Assembly (NCBI GenBank): GCA_023213315.1
Contig: JAKCPI010004550.1
Span: forward strand, 1-64,000
Origin: Euborellia annulipes
Lineage: Eukaryota; Arthropoda; Insecta; Dermaptera; Anisolabididae
DNA: 64,000 bases
Reading direction: 5' to 3'
The translations under genes were made by a program, and so were the position numbers. Shown in pieces: positions 1 to 10,610 of this stretch. The notes below the pieces were generated by a model that made no database searches, was not told the DNA's origin, and saw only the letters and a list, made by a program, of their open reading frames with translations. Within the stretch, counting starts at the first letter, position 1, and the number at the start of each line of letters is the position of its first letter.

Positions 1-351
1 TTTCTCTCAAAATAAACATTGAGTGAATTTATTCCCTTTTGTTGTATTTTTTCTAAATTTGAATGGAGAACCGACAATGTTATTTGAACAAACATCACTT
101 AAAATAAACATCTAGTTTCGGATTTGCATTTCTAAAATCATGAAAACAAGTCCTTAGAAAAACTTCCCTAAAAAAAAATCAAAATATTAATACGTTGATA
201 ATAGCTCTTTTTTTCTAGTTGGAGATTTTCTTTTTTTTCAACACATTTAACATGATAATATTAATTCATTCATAATGAGATGGGAAATCCTAATAATAAT
301 TTCACGATCATAAGTTATTTATCTTAAACTCGCAATAGAATAAAATAAGAC
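1..351. other. AT-rich unique sequence
   Basis: Nothing recognisable: no open frame of note, no inverted repeat and no tRNA-like boxes. It precedes the first family A element. Confidence 0.6.
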
Positions 352-750
352 CAAGAGAAAGTACGGTATTGGATTCATGTCAAAAATTCGATGTCGAGAT
401 TTTGATGGATATACACGTTTTGAGGTCCCCTGATTCCAAAAAAGTGGTTTTCGCAACATGATCTATGTCTGTGTCTGTTAACAAAATATCTCAAGAACGA
501 AAAGAGCTTTGAGATTGAAATTTTATATTTTAGTTAGATACCCCACTGCGACATGTCACGAATTAAACAAAATCGGCCAAAGAGTACTAGCACGTTACTG
601 ATGCACTTTTTCAGTTTTTTTCGATTTTCTCAAAATTAGCTTCAATAATTTTGTTTAAAATTCAAAAATCAATTATTTTTTTAATGCTCTTTAAAATGTA
701 TATTCTCATTTTGCCATTGAAATCTTCTCAAGACCACTTTTTGGCGACTG
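352..750 (-). mobile_element. Family A element, truncated copy (A1)
   Basis: It begins with the family end AAGAGAAAGT and continues with the diagnostic block TTCGATGTCGAGATTTTGAT, the ACGTTTTGAGGTCCCCTGA segment and a CTCAAGAAC..AAAGAGCT segment. It then runs inward to the TTTTCAGTTTTTTTCGATTT block and stops at the TCTTCTCAAGACCACTTT segment. The hairpin end of complete copies is missing. I take the orientation from copy A3, calling the hairpin end 5'. There is no coding capacity, so it is non-autonomous. Confidence 0.75.
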
Positions 751-779
751 TGAGCATTTAGGGGTTTCAACGTATAGGC

Positions 780-869
780 CTAACCTATTTATTTAAGTTT
801 CTTGGAGAAGGGGGGTTCATAAAACTTTTGGCCCCCCCCCCCCAAGCAGAAATCCTGGCTACGCTACTG
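780..869. mobile_element. Family D (G/C-tract, hAT-like) fragment
   Basis: A 15-base C run is followed by AAGCAGAAATCCTGGCTACG and CTACTG. This resembles the right ends of other C-tract elements here, which finish in TCCGGCCCTG or GCGCCCCTG. No left end or target duplication was found, so it is a fragment. Confidence 0.45.
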
Positions 870-885
870 GGGCAGCCTGGTGGGT

Positions 886-1069
886 ATTGTCGAGAAGGTT
901 GAGTAAATAAAATCCAGAGCTGATGAACAGGCAATTTATTGGATTACTTCCCTATAAATCGACGTTTCGGAGCCCAAAAGACTCCTTCTTCAGGTTCCAA
1001 TAACCATAATCCAAATAAATTGCCTGATCATCAGCTCCGGATTTTATTTACTCAACCGTCTCAACAATT
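886..1069. mobile_element. Fold-back element with hammerhead-like core
   Basis: Arms of ~55 bp are inverted copies: GGTTGAGTAAATAAAATCC on the left is matched by GGATTTTATTTACTCAACC on the right, and GCAATTTATTGGA by TCCAAATAAATTGC. Between them, on the minus strand at 958-993, lies a CTGAAGA..GAAACGTC core. It is non-coding and resembles the elements at 2888, 14950 and 48980 in layout but not in arm sequence. Confidence 0.8.
958..993 (-). other. Hammerhead-like core
   Basis: On the minus strand CTGAAGA is followed by A, then GGAG, a loop and CTCC, then GAAACGTCGAT. The 4-bp helix closes exactly on GAAAC, as helix II does in hammerhead ribozymes. There is one extra base after CTGANGA. Confidence 0.45.
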
Positions 1070-1602
1070 ATTATTATTATTATAGTAGAGTTGTTTCTAG
1101 AAAATTTAATCTCCAAACTGTGAACATCAAAAGATGCTTCCACTAGGCCATTTAATATTTTTCTACCTGTTTCTAGAGACCAAGTCCATGATTATTTTTC
1201 TATCTTCACAATTTACTCAAAAACAACTAGACTTTAATTAACACATTTTATCACAATTAAATTAATTTGTTATCGTTCTGAAAATTTTCTTGATGTAAAT
1301 TATTTATTAATTTACTAATACTTTGACAAAGAGTCAAAACAAATTTACTGTTTTTTATCGTCTTATTAGCATATTCATTTTTCATCGAAGGTGACTCACC
1401 TTCAAAACAATTACCTTACTCCTCTCACATTTGTTTATTTCACTAAAGGAACAGTTCTAATTTTACAGTTCTCTTCTTAATTTATTTAACTATGCAGTTA
1501 ATACATACAATAATTAAAAAATTAGCATTGTTTTATTTACTAGGGGTTAATTACTAAAGACCTTGATAAACTAGAATAATTTATTATAAAATATTAATTA
1601 AG
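1070..1602. other. AT-rich unique sequence
   Basis: Starts with a short (ATT)n run. No gene, hairpin or family match was seen. Confidence 0.55.
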
Positions 1603-1819
1603 AACTGGAGAATAAAAACCACAAATTAATGGACCCCCCCCCATCACCTTTTATTTGGAAAATTTTTAAATGGGATTTACCCTTAGCCTCCTCCAGTGCA
1701 AACAAATGATTTGTTGGGGGGCCCGGTTCAAACAATGGTTAAAGATTTTTTTTAAATTTCTCGGGGAGGAGGGGGTCGCAAGCAAGAGCAAGAAAAATGG
1801 GGGTTTTTATTCTCCAGTT
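1603..1819. mobile_element. Possible MITE with 18-bp inverted ends
   Basis: AACTGGAGAATAAAAACC at the left is the exact reverse complement of GGTTTTTATTCTCCAGTT at the right, about 200 bp apart. The interior has a C tract, a G tract and a GGGGCCC word. No clear target duplication was seen. The 67-codon frame inside it has no recognisable content. Confidence 0.5.
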
Positions 1820-2887
1820 TTTTCCTATACTTTTTCCCCAGCGAAACTTTTTCTTTCTGTAAATATTAATTAATTTTTTTTTTAATTAATTTTGCAATTG
1901 TAACCATTATTCTTTAAATACAATCTACTTGTCTAAAAATTACTTCTCTAGGATTATAGAAACCTCTTGAGTTACTCTCCTTTTCCTAGGGCGTATACTC
2001 ATTTCATTATAGAGAGATTTCTGTGTGTATATGGTACACAAACCCATTTATTTGATCAGAGAAGAAAAAAGATGGCAAGCATCCAAAATTTTCTGCCTAC
2101 CCTTTGCCAAATTACCTCACTACATGTCTTTTTGCTCTTTTTTTTATCCACTTCACATTTAATTTCAATGCTCTAATAAATTGAGTACTATATAGTATAA
2201 TTTAATCTCATTAACTTCCAGCCCTATTATTGATTTTTTGAACCCTTTAAAAAAATTAAAGAAATAATTTAAAGTAATTAAATAAAAAATTAATATAAAA
2301 TTTTCCAATATATAGAACATTTAACACTTGAAAAACAATATGAGAAAGTTATTCTGCTGATAAATTGTGAAAAATTTACCGACAGAAACGGTTAGTCTTA
2401 AAAACAGATAAAAAATTTCGAGGCGCTCGAAAAAATTTATGTACATTCATAGGCGACTATGTGCCAAAAGTTGTGGACTAGAATATTTTTATTAAATTTG
2501 TGAAATTAAGAATAAAATTTGTTTCTAACGTCATAAAATTTGTTTGCCTATTTAATTAATTAAAAAATTTGAAAGATCCGAAAAAATTGAAGATCACCTG
2601 AATGGAAAATGTGACCTCGGTGACTCATCGCCATCTCAGACATGACTGCACCCAATAGAAATTGCGTCACTCCTCTTCTCTAACATTAAACTCAGCATAC
2701 TATTTATACATTTTCATGTTATTCATTTTGTTAAGTTAGCTATATTGTAAAAATTAAAATTTTAAATTATTTTTAATCATTGAATCCTTTAGGGGTATTA
2801 ACGTGGATGGCTACCCATTAAGGTTTACTTAAAGTGGCTATAAGCCCATATTGTTTGATCGATTTCCATTGAAATTGAATTATTTTA
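1820..2887. other. AT-rich unique sequence
   Basis: No feature that I can support. A short frame at 1967-2176 is hydrophobic by base composition only. Confidence 0.5.
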
Positions 2888-3024
2888 GATAGGTAAATAA
2901 AAGAAGAGCAGCTAAAATTATTTCTCAAGCAAGCTCTGAGGATGGTCTTGACCAAGACCGAAACGTCAGCCTAGTGGGTCAATAAATGAAATAATTTTAG
3001 CTGCTCTTCTTTTATTTACCTATC
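2888..3024. mobile_element. Compact fold-back element
   Basis: The 36-bp terminal inverted repeats are nearly perfect: GATAGGTAAATAAAAGAAGA at the left, and TCTTCTTTTATTTACCTATC at the right. The middle is a hammerhead-like core with the best helix in the window. At 137 bp it is the smallest complete member of this class here. Confidence 0.85.
2936..2969 (+). other. Hammerhead-like core with 6-bp helix
   Basis: CTGAGGA, then T, then GGTCTT-GACC-AAGACC, then GAAACGTC. The helix is six perfect pairs with a four-base loop, closing directly on GAAAC. Confidence 0.5.
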
Positions 3025-3424
3025 AACGATTATCCAGCTATAAAATCCACATTTGAATTATTTTACTGGACTTGATAGAAGTTTAGGTTTATTTGAAGAT
3101 CTCAATTCATATCCCTCGTCAAACAACACCATCATCATCTCTTGCATATTAAAAATTTCATTCCATAAAATATTTTTTAATAGCTACCTTATGTTAAGAC
3201 AATCATCACTTAACAATATTATGCCCAGGCGGAAAGCCAAGTATTAAAATTTATTTATAATAAAAATTGAATTAAAAAAAAAAATAGTTCTTTTTAATAA
3301 CACGTTTTCTTTTTGTTACAGGTAAAATCCTATTGAAATTCTTTCATCATAAGGTAATTCTAAATCTTCTTAACCAACAGAAATTTATGGTAAAATAAAT
3401 AAATATTTCAAATAATGATTATAG
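3025..3424. other. AT-rich unique sequence
   Basis: Nothing recognised; the 64-codon frame here reads like random AT-rich DNA. Confidence 0.5.
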
Positions 3425-3470
3425 AGCAGCAGCGTAATTAGCCTTTGAGGGCGAAGAGGGGGGGGTAATG
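3425..3470 (+). mobile_element. Left end of a G-tract (family D-like) element
   Basis: CAGCAGCGTAATTAGCC followed by a GAGGGCGAAGAGGGGGGGG tract resembles the left ends of the hAT-like family D. I found no partner right end or target duplication, so this is an orphan end. Confidence 0.35.
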
Positions 3471-4340
3471 CTCTACTGGGACAACTTTTTTCGTTCGAGC
3501 TTTTTTTTTTTTTAGTAGGCTATACGAATCTCATTTGACCTTAAAAAAAAATAAATAAATGATCCAAACAAGATTATTTTTTGAATAAATATCAATTAGA
3601 CTAAAAATATTTAAGTTTGTTATCAATGTTATTTATACCTTACCTATAACTTTTATAAAAACTGGAGGGATGGCCAACAGCCACCAGTAAAAATAATATA
3701 TTTAATAAAAACATTCTTTAATACGGTATATCGTAATTAAATATACATATATCAACATTTTTTAATTAAATTCTTGTTTTATTTTCGAAAAAAAAAACAC
3801 CTTTTATTATACAGTCCAAATTTTAATTATTTTAAAATTAACATTAAAAAAATCTTAAATTTCATTTAATTACTAGTATATTAATTATGAAATTCTAAAC
3901 TCAAATTAATAAGATAGAAAATTGCTATATGCTATGAGATAAGATTTTATAGATAAAAAAAAATTTATATTTTTATTGAAATATTAAACTAATACTCATT
4001 TTAATTAGCAAATAATATTGAGCTCTAAAGCTTAAAATAGCCCTACATTTTAAAATGATCTTAAAATGACCTTGAATAACAGTGATAAAGTCCTATTTAA
4101 TAATTTCATAAGTGCCGATTAAGAAATCTTATCTAAATATTCAGAGGAAGGAAACAAAACTCTTAAGATTATATTTATAAAAATAAATTTAAAAAAAATA
4201 AACCTTTCACTTAATAAGCCTTGATCTTGAACCTTTTTGTATACATTCCTAAACATACATTTATTCATAATGATAGATGTATAATAATGATCCGTCTGAT
4301 TTAAGATTGAATATAATTATATAAATTCCCGCACTCATTT
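3471..4340. other. AT-rich unique sequence
   Basis: Very AT-rich, with no frame, repeat family or structured segment that I could identify. Confidence 0.5.
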
Positions 4341-4548
4341 TTATTTTCTCTTACCTCTATATATGTTAATATATATAGAGAGAAAGGATTGGATTCATGT
4401 CAATAATTCGATGTCGAGATTTTTGATGGATATACATGTTTTGAGGTCCCCTGAATCCAAAAAAGCGGTTTTTGCGACATGGTCTGTCTGAGTGTCTGTC
4501 TGTCTGTGAACAAAATATCTCAAGAACGGAAAGAGCTAGGAGAATTCC
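4341..4548 (-). mobile_element. Family A element, truncated copy (A2)
   Basis: TTTTCTCTTACCTCTATATA is the family A end. It is followed by GGATTCATGTCAATAATTCG, ATGTTTTGAGGTCCCCTGAA and CTCAAGAACGGAAAGAGCT. The rest of the element is missing and the sequence passes straight into a fragment of the GC-rich retroposon family. Confidence 0.75.
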
Positions 4549-4700
4549 TATAACTTTTTGAGTTATTAATTCTTAAAGTTACGATTTCTCCCATAGGAAA
4601 TAAATAGAGAAATATTTAAGTTACCTGGTACATACACAAAGAAGTGTATTCTATGAATGTAAACAAATCCTCAAGCAAGCACTGGATTGGAATATAGTAA
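4549..4700 (-). mobile_element. Fragment of the 8.7-kb GC-rich retroposon family
   Basis: Reverse-strand match to 9045-9190: CCTATAACTTTTTGAGTTAT, ACGATTTCTCCCATAGGAAA and TGTAAACAAATCCTCAAGCA all recur there. Only the part without the GC-rich tandem units is present. Confidence 0.7.
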
Positions 4701-4720
4701 TGATAATTTTTTTTTTTTTT

Positions 4721-4801
4721 GCGCCTGCCTTATATACCAAGGGTCAAGGGTTCGGATCCCAGGCAGTCCAATGAATTTATTTAAGCCATTTGGATACCAG
4801 C
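4721..4801 (+). mobile_element. tRNA-derived SINE, fragment
   Basis: It matches the SINE from CCTGCCTTATATACCAAGGG through the Pol III B box GGTTCGGATCCC to TTTATTTAAGCCATTTGGAT. A T run replaces the 5' end and the 3' half is missing. Confidence 0.75.
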
Positions 4802-4910
4802 GGCCACAAATTTGAAGCTATCTACCTCAATTTTTTTTTAATTAAAGCTATTTAAAATGTCTACAACTTATAGAAGCCCTTTTTTTGATTTTCAAAAAAA
4901 AAAAATTATA
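4797..4910 (+). repeat. Dispersed repeat H, copy 1
   Basis: CCAGCGGCCACAAATTTG, then TCTACAACTTATAGAAGCCC, then a T-rich end. It recurs inverted at 10040-10160. Both copies are non-coding. Confidence 0.7.
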
Positions 4911-5052
4911 TAAAAAATATAAATTTATACTGTATAAAAATTTTGTCAGTTAACGAGATATGTTTAAAGACAATGTGGAGGAAGGCCGTAATACAGATTA
5001 AAGATGAAATGAAACAAGACTTCTATCGGCCCGAATTATTTATTTTTCCTCT

Positions 5053-5089
5053 GTCGACGTTTCGGGGACTAAACGTCACCTATCTTCAG
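5053..5089 (-). other. Hammerhead-like core, imperfect helix
   Basis: The minus strand reads CTGAAGA..CCCCGAAACGTCGAC. The intervening helix is interrupted (GG and GAC against GTC and CC). No matching fold-back arm was identified around it. Confidence 0.35.
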
Positions 5090-5429
5090 AACAAAGGCGT
5101 TAAAAAATTATTTTCTCTGCCTCTTTCAGTTGTTAAGTTAGACTGTTAGTATACTTAATACTATACAGATTCCTCTGCTTGTATATTTTCTGAGCTACCA
5201 TCAGAGTTAATGCAGAGATATGTTTATTTACTTAGAAATGATTTATTTAGTTAGAAGCAATAAATAAATAACAGTAAATCACAGTATAAGGTTACAATCA
5301 GCTGATGTTGAGTTATGCCTATTGCATTACATCGCACTCACATCAATATGCGCAACTGTGTGTTGGTGGGGGGCGAAATTTGACTTTTTTCGAGATCTTT
5401 ATTTCCTTTACAAACAGTACACGATCGGC

Positions 5430-5650
5430 AAAAACTGCTGTTAGGCGGTTAATGAACTGCCTAAAAAATTTAGACATTTCATGTAATTCTCGAGCATTAC
5501 ACGATCTGTCTAAGGCCCAATTGCATTTCATGAACTGTCTAAAATTTTTAACCAGATCATGTAACTGTTTGACCATTACACGATCTGGCTGCAGTTCATG
5601 AAATGTCTAGACAGTTCATGAACTGTCTAATTTCACGATCTGTCTACGAC
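5430..5650. repeat. Cluster of degenerate palindromic half-sites
   Basis: TGAACTGYCTA and CATTACACGATCTG words recur in both orientations. At 5608-5629 they form a perfect 22-bp palindrome whose half is TAGACAGTTCA. The block is open for tens of codons on both strands, which reflects repetition rather than coding. I recognise no family. Confidence 0.6.
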
Positions 5651-5660
5651 ATATTCATTA

Positions 5661-5763
5661 ATAACGGGTATCGTTTAAAGTCTTATATGGCCTAAGTTGC
5701 CGAAAAGACTGTGTGTATGTGTGTGTGAATGTAGGTGTGAATGTGAGTGTTAAAAAAAAATTT
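5661..5763 (+). mobile_element. SINE, 3' portion
   Basis: ATAACGGGTATCGTTTAAAG, TGGCCTAAGTTGCCGAAAAG and the GTGTGTG..GTGTTAAAAAAAAA tail match the 3' half of the SINE family (compare 34083-34346 and 35847-36118). Confidence 0.75.
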
Positions 5764-6039
5764 CATAATTAAGAAAAGACGACGGTCCGCCGCAGACAGG
5801 GCCGGAACTACGAGATTTTTTTAGGGGGGCAAAATTTAATTTGCCGCCCCCTTAAAATTTTCTATACAAAATTCATATCATTTTACACTGAAAAAAAAAC
5901 CTTGTAAATTCAATGGAAATCCCTTCAATTCATTCCGAAACCGTAATGAAAATGCGTCAATGAGGTTTCTCGTCAATTCAATGGGATACCTTGTTAAAAT
6001 GAAATTGAAGGTGCATCTTATAATTTCAAAAGGTTTTCC

Positions 6040-6320
6040 TGTTGAAAAAAACTAACAAGATTTCCTTTAAATTTAAAAGGAAATTTTGTTAAAACGAAGT
6101 TGACAGTATTTCAGGTAAATTTTAAAGGAAAAATTGTTGAAACGAAATTGACAGGATTTCCTGTAAATTTAAAAGGAAATTTTGTTAAAACGGAGTTGAC
6201 AGTATTTACCGTAAATTTTAAAGGAAAAATTGTTGAAACGAAATTGACAGGATTTCCCGTAATTTTTAAAGGATATTTTGTTAAAACTAAATTTACTGGA
6301 TTTCTTGTAATTTTAAAATG
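6040..6320 (+). repeat. Tandem ~45-bp units inside the hAT-like element
   Basis: About five units of the form TTGACAGGATTTCCTGTAAA..AAAGGAAATTTTGTTAAAAC. Further degenerate units lie at 6610-6660 and 7740-7990, in inverted orientation at the other end. The 73-codon frame 6100-6321 is only a by-product of the period. Such subterminal arrays often hold transposase-binding sites. Confidence 0.65.
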
Positions 6321-6339
6321 ATTTTTTATTTAATTTTAA

Positions 6340-6605
6340 CTTGAATTTATTTCAATCTGCTACAGCTACACTCGTCGGAACACAGGTTTTTGGCGTGTTG
6401 ATTAATTTAAGAGATTTTTTAATTATTTTTTAAATATATTTTTAATTTTTCTCAGGTCAAAGGTATGCATTATTGTTTTACGAATGACCTGAGAAAAATC
6501 AAACATATATTTAAAAAATAATTAAAAATTTTTTTTAATTAATCAACACGCTAAAATCCTGTGTTCCGACGAGCTGTGGCAGATTGAAATAAATTAAAGT
6601 TAAAA
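6340..6605. repeat. Inverted repeat (~120-bp arms) nested in the hAT-like element
   Basis: The left arm has TATTTCAATCTGCTACAGCT, GTCGGAACACAGG and GCGTGTTGATTAA. The right arm has TTAATCAACACGC, CCTGTGTTCCGAC and CAGATTGAAATAAATT. The centre is CTCAGGTCA..TGACCTGAG. It interrupts the tandem units, so it is probably a separate insertion. Confidence 0.75.
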
Positions 6606-8100
6606 CAATTTGACAGGATTTCTTATAATTTTAAAAGGATTCTTTGTTTAAAGGAAATTATGTGAAAAAAATCAAATTTATAAAATTATAACATAAAAAA
6701 AAATGTTTTTTTTATTCTACGAGTTAAATTAAATATAAAAAAATTACAACTCAGTTGTAATGTACACCAAAATTATATAAATAAATACTTTTGAAATGAA
6801 TTATCAAGATGTCTTATTTTATAAATAGGCCTATTAATAATTTTTGAAACATTAAAATATCACAGATATGTATTTATTTTTAGATACTATGGAAAAAACA
6901 ATTGGAATGGCATTTTCAGAACCATAGGATGAATTGTTCAATTGTAGATGCTGAATCTTAGATTTTGTGTTGTATTCTGAAAAAAAAGTTGGTTTTTAAT
7001 TCCACCAAAATTTGTTTATATTCTAAATTTTTAACTTCTTGCCTCATCTCAGTCGCCTACCTGTTAACGAGAGAGCCAGAATCCCTTTTGGGCTAAGGCC
7101 ACTTTATTGTATTCGGTTCTTTTGTCACTTGAAAATAAGGAATTTTATCTCAAAGAACCTTTTTTCCACTAAAGTCAATGGCCGAAAGCCTAAAACATAT
7201 GCAAAAGTTTTTTATTAAAAAAAAAATAATTTGTATAAACACTAGATAATATTTTGAAACATTTCACCTTTTGTTTTATAACATTATACTGTATTTACCT
7301 TTTAATATATGAAACATCTTCTAAATCCCACTCGATTAGCATGTGATATAATTTTAAATACTCTTCATTGAAGTTCTGCAAGTCAAGCACAAAATTTATT
7401 ATAAATAATATATTAAAAGAAAATAATATTATATTTTGTAGACGTACCTTGGTTTTTTGCCATAATATGTAAGAAAAAAACAGGACACAAAGAAAATTTT
7501 GTTAGACGTGCCGTGAATAAAAAAAAAAAAGTACAAATATTTTTCAAAATTAAAAAAGTATATATGATAGAAGATATCAACTCGGATTTCAAATATTCAA
7601 AGAATGAATCTGGAAAAGAAATGTAGCCTCAACCTAGTCATACTGTCTGCTAAGAGAGAATGACGAGCTTTGAGTTAGAGAGTAAGCAATGGGTAGCTAG
7701 GTAGGGAGGGAGTTGCCTTTTTCTCAGGTAAAATAAGAATTTAAAGGTTTTTACTGTCAAATTTAAAGGAAACCTTGTCAATTTTACAGGATTTCTTTTT
7801 GAATTTGAACTCGATGAAATTTCCTGTAAAAATAAAAGGAAATTTTTTCATTTTTACGGTATGAGTTTGTCATATAGAACTTGAGGCGATTTCTTGTAAA
7901 AATAAAAGGAAAATTTGTTAATTTTATGGGAAGGTTTGTTGAAAATTTTTAAAGGGATTCCACTTTAATTTTACAAGGTCGGTTTTTTTTCAGTGTACCT
8001 TTTTTTTTAAATAAATCTTTCTTTAATTGCCGCCCCCCTGATATCTGCCGCCCGGGGCACATGCACCCACTGCCCCCCCCCCCCCCTAGATCCGGCCCTG

Positions 8101-8163
8101 GCCGCAGGCGGAAATACTAGAGCAAGCTGCGAAACCCCCGGCTAGGCGGGCGCCGCAGCTAGT
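8101..8163. other. GC-rich segment continuing from 5789
   Basis: GCCGCAGGCGG continues the host sequence interrupted by the hAT-like element. AGCTAGTT and the GCTAGGCGGGCGCCG word resemble the inverse of the start of the GC-rich retroposon at 8672 (ACTAGCCGCGTCGCC). Confidence 0.5.
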
Positions 8164-8196
8164 TAGAATCAAAATGATTTGGTAGAGATTATAAAT

Positions 8197-8362
8197 TTTT
8201 TTAAACACACTCTTTTTTTCCCATTCACACTCACAATCATGTCAGACACACATTCACACATTCTTTTCGGCAACTCTTAGGCCAAATAAAACTTTTAAGA
8301 TATCCGTTATTGATTAATATACGTATTGGGGGTCCAGGCATTTCTATTTAAGCCATCTGGTA
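8197..8362 (-). mobile_element. SINE, 3' portion, minus strand
   Basis: CCCATTCACACTCACA, TTTTCGGCAACTCTTAGGCC, TATCCGTTATTGATTA and GGGTCCAGGCATTTCTATTT match the SINE tail on the minus strand. The tRNA-like head is missing. Confidence 0.75.
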
Positions 8363-8671
8363 TTATAAATTTTAAAAGAATATTGAATAGAATATTTTAA
8401 TGTCCTCTTTAATTATGAGATTCTCACCTTCGATTTAAAATGAAACCTTTAGGAATATTTAAAAACAACTTTGATCATTTAGCTGTCTGTAAATACTATA
8501 ATTATATATTCTTAAACCATAACTTATTAACAATGTAATAATTTAAAATTATACGGTTAAAATATAATTATATAAACAACCTATAGCCTATTGATCTCAA
8601 AGATCTAATATAAATATTTACCATTTTAATTTGAAAAATTAAAACTTAAAAAATTCTTATTATCTACACAA
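8363..8671. other. AT-rich unique sequence
   Basis: Nothing recognised. Confidence 0.5.
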
Positions 8672-9343
8672 CTAGCCGCGTCGCCCCGCCTTCGGCGGGC
8701 TTCGCGCCTAGCCGGGGGGCTTCGCCCCCCTGGACCCCCCTCCAGCTGGCTCGGGCCCGCTTGCGGCGGACCCTCGCCTTTTCTTAATTATGAGAACCCG
8801 TGGCGCCCGCCTTTGCATCTATACAGGGGGGCTTCGCCCCCTGGGCCCCCGCCATCTGGCTCGGGCCCGCCTGCGGCGGACCCTCGCCTTTTCTTAATTA
8901 TGAGAACCCGAGGTGCCCGCCTTTGCATTTAGACAGGGGGGCTTCGCCCCCTGGACCCCCCGGCAGCTGGCTCGGGCCCGCCTGCGGCGGACCCTCGCCT
9001 TTGCTTCTTACTAATGAAAAGAAAAGAATTACTACCTATTCCAATCCAGAGCCTGCTTGAGGATTTGTTTACATTCATGGAATACACAAATGAAAAGAAT
9101 ACATAAATATTTCTCTATACATTTCCTATGGGAGAAATCGTAACTTTAAAAATTAATAACTCAAAAAGTTATGGGAATTTCGGGATGAAAATAATTTTCC
9201 TGTAATCCCGAGAAGGTCCTCTTTATGCATAAAAAATTTCATTTCAAAATTCCAACGGGAAGTTGCCTAAATAGAGCGTGACAGACAGACAGACAGACAG
9301 ACAGACGGACATTAGTGAATTATATATATAGATAGTAAGCTTC
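8672..9343 (+). mobile_element. GC-rich retroposon-like element with tandem units
   Basis: It starts ACTAGCCGCGTCGCCCCGCC and ends with (ACAG)n, GGACATTAGTGAATTATAT and TATAGATAG. Three ~111-bp units lie at about 8714, 8826 and 8936, each with GGGGGGCTTCGCCCCC, GGCTCGGGCCCGC and GGCGGACCCTCGCC. Then comes a non-repeated part including GGAGAAATCGTAACTTTAAA. The microsatellite-like 3' end suggests retroposition. The 86-codon frame 8800-9060 arises from the repeats. Its GC content is far above the surroundings. Confidence 0.65.
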
Positions 9344-10039
9344 TGCAATAGTATCCATGGGAGGAGGGGTTAAGCCCTCTTCCTCATTAAAAATCTTTAC
9401 ATTTGTTTTGACCATTAAAGTATAAAACCGTCGGATCTGCTTAACGCTAATCAGAAGAGCCCCTTTAAAAATAATTTATATTGCTTTTATAGAGAATTAA
9501 CGCCCTTCTCCGCCCTCTTGCCAGTAAAAATAAGCAAAAGGGGAGGGGGAATAAACCTCCCCACGCTAGAATGCTTACATTATACTAGATTGACAAGATC
9601 TGATGAACTTCGGTTAGGTGGCCTCTAATATACAAGAGTTTTGAAAACCAATATCGATTTACCACTTTTATAATAAACAATCTTTTCAGTGTAGAAAATG
9701 AATTAAAAAATGAAGTTTTGAATGTCCAATTTTGTAATCACATAAAAAAATTTTAATTCAAAAGAAAAAATTAATAATTCAAAATTTTTAATAATAATTT
9801 ACTTAAGGGTCTTGAAAAGCCGTTAAAACACGAGTTACCCGAGGCGCCAAGAGATGGCGTTAGTTTTTCCCATAGGAATACAAGGGATTTATTCCATTTC
9901 ATTTTAAAGTTTCCAGCTAATTAATTAAGGGTAGAAAATTAATTATTTTTTTTAACACAATGATTACTAATTTAATTACCTATAAGTTATAGAGCGGATT
10001 TTTTAAAAATATCTTTTATTTAATGTGATTAATCTAAAA
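9344..10039. other. Mostly unique sequence with no gene
   Basis: GAGGGG..CCTCCCC segments occur at 9360-9570. No frame or element ends were found. Confidence 0.45.
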
Positions 10040-10160
10040 AAAAAAAATTTATTTTTTCGAAAATCAAAAAAAGGGCTTCTATAAGTTGTAGATATCTTAA
10101 ATAGCTTTAATTTTAAAAAAATTTGAGGTCGATAGCTCCAAAATTGTGGCCGCTGGAAAC
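10040..10160 (-). repeat. Dispersed repeat H, copy 2
   Basis: Inverted relative to 4797-4910: GGGCTTCTATAAGTTGTAGA, then TTGTGGCCGCTGG. No ends or duplications are evident. Confidence 0.65.
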
Positions 10161-10610
10161 TCCCAAAATTAGCACCCCGAGACGTGCACCTTAATATTCT
10201 AAAGAAAAAAAATTTTTCATTATACTTTATTACAAATAACCTGACATGTTTATTACTTGGATATATAAAATATTTTTCAAATTCAATTTTTTGGAATATT
10301 GTTGACGACAGCAAGAGTAGTGGAACGGAATTTGATCTTAATTGGGAGTCTACATTGTGTGGAGAATACAACCTCCTTAGAAAGGATTATCATTAGTCAG
10401 GGCCGTCTTTTCCCGCATCGCGAGTCATTTATCAACATTGTAAGGCCACGAATCAATGGTTAAATAGAAACGAAAGAGCAAACGATCGATATCGAATCGT
10501 ATAGAGGCAGGCAAGCAACCAAATTTTAATGTTTTACTACCGTTACAACATTTAAGAGCCATTTATTAGCAGTTCTGTCGTTGCTTTTACTGGAAATCAC
10601 TATTAATTCA
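10161..10610. other. Unique sequence
   Basis: Open frames on both strands here (10003-10371 minus, 10184-10396 plus) overlap each other and show no recognisable protein features. I treat both as chance. Confidence 0.45.

Larger units (their letters stand above)
5797..8100. mobile_element. Long non-autonomous hAT-like element (family D1)
   Basis: Terminal inverted repeats are CAGGGCCGGA at the left and TCCGGCCCTG at the right, next to G/C-rich tracts. The flanks are GCCGCAGA (5789-5796) and GCCGCAGG (8101-8108), a 7-of-8 target duplication. Eight-base duplications are typical of hAT transposons. No transposase frame remains. The ends carry tandem units related to TTTCCTGTAAATTTAAAAGG, and a large inverted repeat lies at 6340-6605. 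At 2.3 kb it is the longest family D element here. Confidence 0.75.

Noticed and set aside
6100..6321. Repeat protein of ~15-residue units
   Set aside because: Tandem DNA units within a non-autonomous transposon; no start context or partner exon.
8800..9060. GC-rich 86-codon frame
   Set aside because: Product of the 111-bp tandem units.
10003..10371. 122-codon minus-strand frame
   Set aside because: Overlaps dispersed repeat H and an opposing frame; Phe/Lys/Arg-rich noise.
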